Origin: Candidatus Hydrogenedentota bacterium
Lineage (GTDB): Bacteria; Hydrogenedentota; Hydrogenedentia; Hydrogenedentales; CAITNO01
Reading direction: 5' to 3'
Length of the DNA stretch: 10,146 nt
NCBI GenBank assembly: GCA_007124105.1
Contig: SLFT01000441.1
Location: forward strand, 1-10,146
Part shown: piece by piece, positions 7,993 through 10,146 of the stretch
Layout: each line of letters opens with the position of its first letter
Numbering within the stretch: position 1 is the first letter of the stretch
Translations under genes and position numbers: made by a program
Notes under the pieces: generated by a model
Databases searched by the model: none
The model's input: only the letters and a program-made list of their open reading frames with translations
What the model was told of the DNA's origin: nothing

Positions 7993-8808
7993 ATGGCTAC
8001 ATCAATAAAGCGGGTATTAACCATCGCCGGCAGCGACAGCGGCGGCGGCGCCGGCATCCAGGCGGACCTGAAAACATGCGTGGCGCTGGGATGTTATGGT
8101 ATGACGGCCATTACCGCCGTTACCGCGCAAAATACCGTGGAAGTGAAAGGCATTCATGAAATACCGGCGGCTGCGGTTGGCGAACAACTGGAAGCGGTAT
8201 TCACGGACATTGGCGTTGACGCCGTCAAAACCGGCATGTTGATGAGCGCGGAAATTATTGATGTGGTTGCGACGCTTCTGGAACGCTTTCAAGTTCCGAA
8301 TCTTGTTGTGGACCCTGTGATGATCTCGAAGAGCGGGGCACGGTTGCTGCAGGATGACGCTGTTGGCGTATTGAAAGACCGGTTGTTGCCGCTTGCAACA
8401 ATTGTAACGCCCAATGCCCCCGAAGCGACGGCATTAACAGGCCTTCCCCTGGATGAAGATGTTGACGTTTCCGAAGTGTTGGAAGCGCTGCATTTACTGG
8501 GGTCGCGTTATGTCCTGCTGAAAGGGGGGCACTTTGATTCTGCGGAGGCAACGGATTATTTATTTGACGGCGATGTCCAGCGCGTATACTCTACGCACCG
8601 GGTCGCCACTCGGCACACGCACGGAACCGGATGCACCTATGCCGCCGCCATCGCCTGTCACCTGGCCCAGGGAAGCGCGCCGCCTGAAGCGGTGCGCCTG
8701 GCCAAGGATTACCTGACCGGCGCCATAGAAGGGAGCGCAATACTGAATATTGGCAACGGCGTCGGCCCTCTGCACCACGGCTGGAATTTGAATATCATTC
8801 GGGAATGA
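7993..8808 (+). CDS. thiD: Hydroxymethylpyrimidine/phosphomethylpyrimidine kinase
   Basis: ThiD phosphorylates 4-amino-5-hydroxymethyl-2-methylpyrimidine and then its monophosphate to the diphosphate, which thiamine phosphate synthase uses; it acts in the cytoplasm. The 271 residues are typical for this ribokinase-like family. Visible motifs are GSDSGGGAGIQAD (13-25) at the substrate site, KTGML (79-83), VDPVM (107-111), TPNAPEA (139-145), LLKGGH (175-180), and HGTGCTYAAAI with the anion-hole glycines and the catalytic Cys at 214. GGGAG lies 5 bases before the ATG, supporting the start. With 30 bases between it and topA and no terminator, it is probably cotranscribed with topA. No other thiamine gene is in the window and there is no room for a TPP riboswitch directly before it. 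A pyridoxal kinase role is a less likely alternative in the same superfamily. Confidence 0.96.
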   Translation: MATSIKRVLTIAGSDSGGGAGIQADLKTCVALGCYGMTAITAVTAQNTVEVKGIHEIPAAAVGEQLEAVFTDIGVDAVKTGMLMSAEIIDVVATLLERFQVPNLVVDPVMISKSGARLLQDDAVGVLKDRLLPLATIVTPNAPEATALTGLPLDEDVDVSEVLEALHLLGSRYVLLKGGHFDSAEATDYLFDGDVQRVYSTHRVATRHTHGTGCTYAAAIACHLAQGSAPPEAVRLAKDYLTGAIEGSAILNIGNGVGPLHHGWNLNIIRE

Positions 8809-8871
8809 AAACAAGGCGGCAGAATAGCCAGGGATACACAGAAAATCGAACCCATCTTGTATTATCAGGTA

Positions 8872-8880
8872 TGATATACT
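8872..8880 (+). promoter_or_regulatory. Possible extended -10 promoter for the right-hand gene
   Basis: TGATATACT is a full TGnTATAcT extended -10 element, which can work without a good -35; no good -35 is seen at the usual distance. Transcription would start near 8887 and leave a leader of about 125 bases. That leader contains a 5-bp GC-rich hairpin, GTCGC-GTCAAT-GCGAC (8935-8950). A nearby GCGTC (8938-8942) could pair instead with either of two GACGC copies downstream (8960s-8970s). The gap between thiD and the next gene shows no other feature. Confidence 0.35.
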
Positions 8881-9011
8881 TACTCGCGCAATGAGGACGG
8901 TGGTTAGTCGCTGTTCTCTACACAGAAGCCTTTTGTCGCGTCAATGCGACTATGTGGCGCGGACGCTAAGACGCGAACAGGGGTACTGAATAAAACCGTT
9001 GTGAGAATCCC

Positions 9012-10146
9012 ATGTACGATGAATCAGCAATAGAGGTTTTTACTACACCGTCAGGATTAGAACGGCATCGCCTTCCGGTTATTTATCCGCAATTGAACAA
9101 GCATCGCAATATCGCTTCTGATACCCCTGCGTTCGCGGTACATAAGGCTGTTTTCCAGGAAATGCTCTGGAAAGAGCAGTTCCATCACTTGAGCGCTACA
9201 AAGCAAAAGAAACTTGGCCTTGAGATGAACGCCAAACGTCCCGAGGTAGTGCCCAAACAAAAACAGAAGATTGCGGAAATGCGTACGGAACTGGCGCAAC
9301 AAGAACTGACGCACGCGTATAAGCTACTTGGAAACGCGCTGCAACAAGCGCCGCAATTCGCCTGGGACGTTCTTAAAGAATACCCCGATTGCCCAAAGCC
9401 GAAACCTGAGATGTCGGAAACGCCGGAAGCGCCTGTTAAACCGTCCTTGCCACGAGAACCACTAATCACCGACGCGGCCTTTAGGCCGAAACTGGGCCCC
9501 CTGGAAAAACTTGTGCGTTCCAAGCGGGAAGAGAAAGAACGCGAGGCACATCTCCATTTTGAAACCGCCCATACCCAATGGGAACAGCTCACATTGCGTG
9601 TGCGACGTTTGTATCAGGAGCAAATGGCGCAGTACAAGCAACAAATGCAGGTCGCCCAAGAAAGCGCCAGGCAGGCAATTCAGGACTGGGAGCAGGCCAA
9701 GGAAGACTATTATCGGGAACGTGAAAAATGCGTACAGATAGTGGAAGAAAAAAAATCCGCCTTTGAGAAGCATGATCCACATGCCGTCCTTGATTATTTT
9801 GATATGGTGCTGGCCATTTCAAATTATCCCGCGTCTTTCCCACAGAGTTATGAAATGGATTTCGAGGCAAAAGAAAAGATGTTGATCCTCGATTATCTAC
9901 TTCCACCGCTGAAGGGGCTTCCGCGCCTGTCCAAAGTCGCCTACAATCAAGAGTTGGACGCCTTTGTTGAAACCGTAATAGATGAAGAAAAACGCGACAA
10001 CCTCTATGCCCAGTTGCTGCACGAAATCCCGTTGCGCACGTTTCATGAAGTCTTTTCCATGGATACCGTTGAGGCAGTCGCGGCCATCCAGTTCAGGGGA
10101 TACCTGGATATGGAAGAAGAAGAAGAGGAAGAGGAAGAGGGAGAGA
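9012..10146 (+). CDS. Mrr-type 'restriction system protein' family member, N-terminal part (3' end missing)
   Basis: An open frame of 378 codons begins with ATG 9012 and has no stop before the right edge. An in-frame TAA at 8991 and the absence of other in-frame starts fix the start; no strong Shine-Dalgarno is seen (GTGAGA only). Residues 1-125 are helical and charged with no family I can name. About 128-150 is a Pro-rich linker (PKPKPE, PVKPSLPREP). About 160-253 is a Lys/Glu/Gln-rich probable coiled coil. From 257, VLDYFDMVLAISNYP, SFPQSYEMDF, ILDYLLPPLKGLP and LLHEIPLRTFHEVF resemble, from memory of the family, the conserved region of proteins annotated as Mrr-like restriction endonucleases. 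The catalytic nuclease domain, if present, would lie beyond the window, so cleavage of DNA cannot be claimed. The frame ends in a run of nine Glu. It appears to have its own promoter. Confidence 0.75.
   Translation, partial: MYDESAIEVFTTPSGLERHRLPVIYPQLNKHRNIASDTPAFAVHKAVFQEMLWKEQFHHLSATKQKKLGLEMNAKRPEVVPKQKQKIAEMRTELAQQELTHAYKLLGNALQQAPQFAWDVLKEYPDCPKPKPEMSETPEAPVKPSLPREPLITDAAFRPKLGPLEKLVRSKREEKEREAHLHFETAHTQWEQLTLRVRRLYQEQMAQYKQQMQVAQESARQAIQDWEQAKEDYYREREKCVQIVEEKKSAFEKHDPHAVLDYFDMVLAISNYPASFPQSYEMDFEAKEKMLILDYLLPPLKGLPRLSKVAYNQELDAFVETVIDEEKRDNLYAQLLHEIPLRTFHEVFSMDTVEAVAAIQFRGYLDMEEEEEEEEEGE
10112..10146 (+). repeat. 35-base polypurine (GA-rich) tract at the window end
   Basis: Every base from 10112 to the end is A or G, mostly GAA/GAG units, encoding nine consecutive Glu (codons 10113-10139) followed by Gly-Glu. 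It is a low-complexity sequence prone to slippage. It may mark a variable loop in the protein. Confidence 0.85.

Noticed and set aside
8935..8985. tRNA-like or terminator structure between thiD and the right-hand gene
   Set aside because: There is no acceptor/T-arm pattern (no GGTTCRANNCC) and no T-run after the GTCGC/GCGAC stem.
9185..9906. Minus-strand frames opposite the Mrr-like gene (for example 9185-9592 and 9589-9906)
   Set aside because: The plus-strand frame is longer, continuous from 9012 to the edge, and carries the conserved family region. The Phe/Leu-rich antisense frames mirror its Lys/Glu/Gln codons.

Overview
The window reads as an ordinary bacterial chromosome segment that turns into an accessory gene at its right edge. 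It holds five protein-coding genes: three complete and two cut by the window ends. Codons carry mixed GC- and AT-ending third positions, shared by all five genes, so nothing stands out as compositionally foreign. The taxon cannot be fixed. A type IA topoisomerase with C-terminal GxYGPYV repeats in place of zinc ribbons plus a lysine-rich tail, a TTG start, and a soluble multi-PAS hybrid kinase fit a free-living environmental bacterium, but this is inference and no phylum is claimed.

Layout. Bases 2-2587 (+) are the 3' part of a cytosolic hybrid histidine kinase (REC-PAS-PAS-PAS-HisKA-HATPase-REC). It converges on a long thioredoxin-fold/DUF255 protein of the YyaL/SPATA20 type at 2768-4840 (-). 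The 180-base gap between them has two small hairpins and a run of nine C. A 446-base divergent gap then leads to topA, whose real start is a TTG at 5287 behind a good ribosome binding site; the leader can form nested inverted repeats. thiD follows topA after 30 bases, probably in the same transcript. After a further 203 bases with a plausible extended -10 promoter, an open reading frame starts at 9012 and runs off the right end. Its coiled-coil region and a conserved region around residues 257-365 resemble the Mrr-type 'restriction system protein' family; its C-terminal part lies outside the window.

Function. The genes do not form one pathway. topA (relaxation of negative supercoils) and thiD (thiamine pyrimidine phosphorylation) are housekeeping genes sharing a likely operon. 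The kinase is a signalling protein without a visible dedicated response regulator. The DUF255 protein has a clear family but no settled biochemical role. The right-hand gene is the only candidate for a defence function, and the sequence beyond the window is needed to judge it. No tRNA, rRNA, CRISPR array, insertion sequence or transposase was seen.
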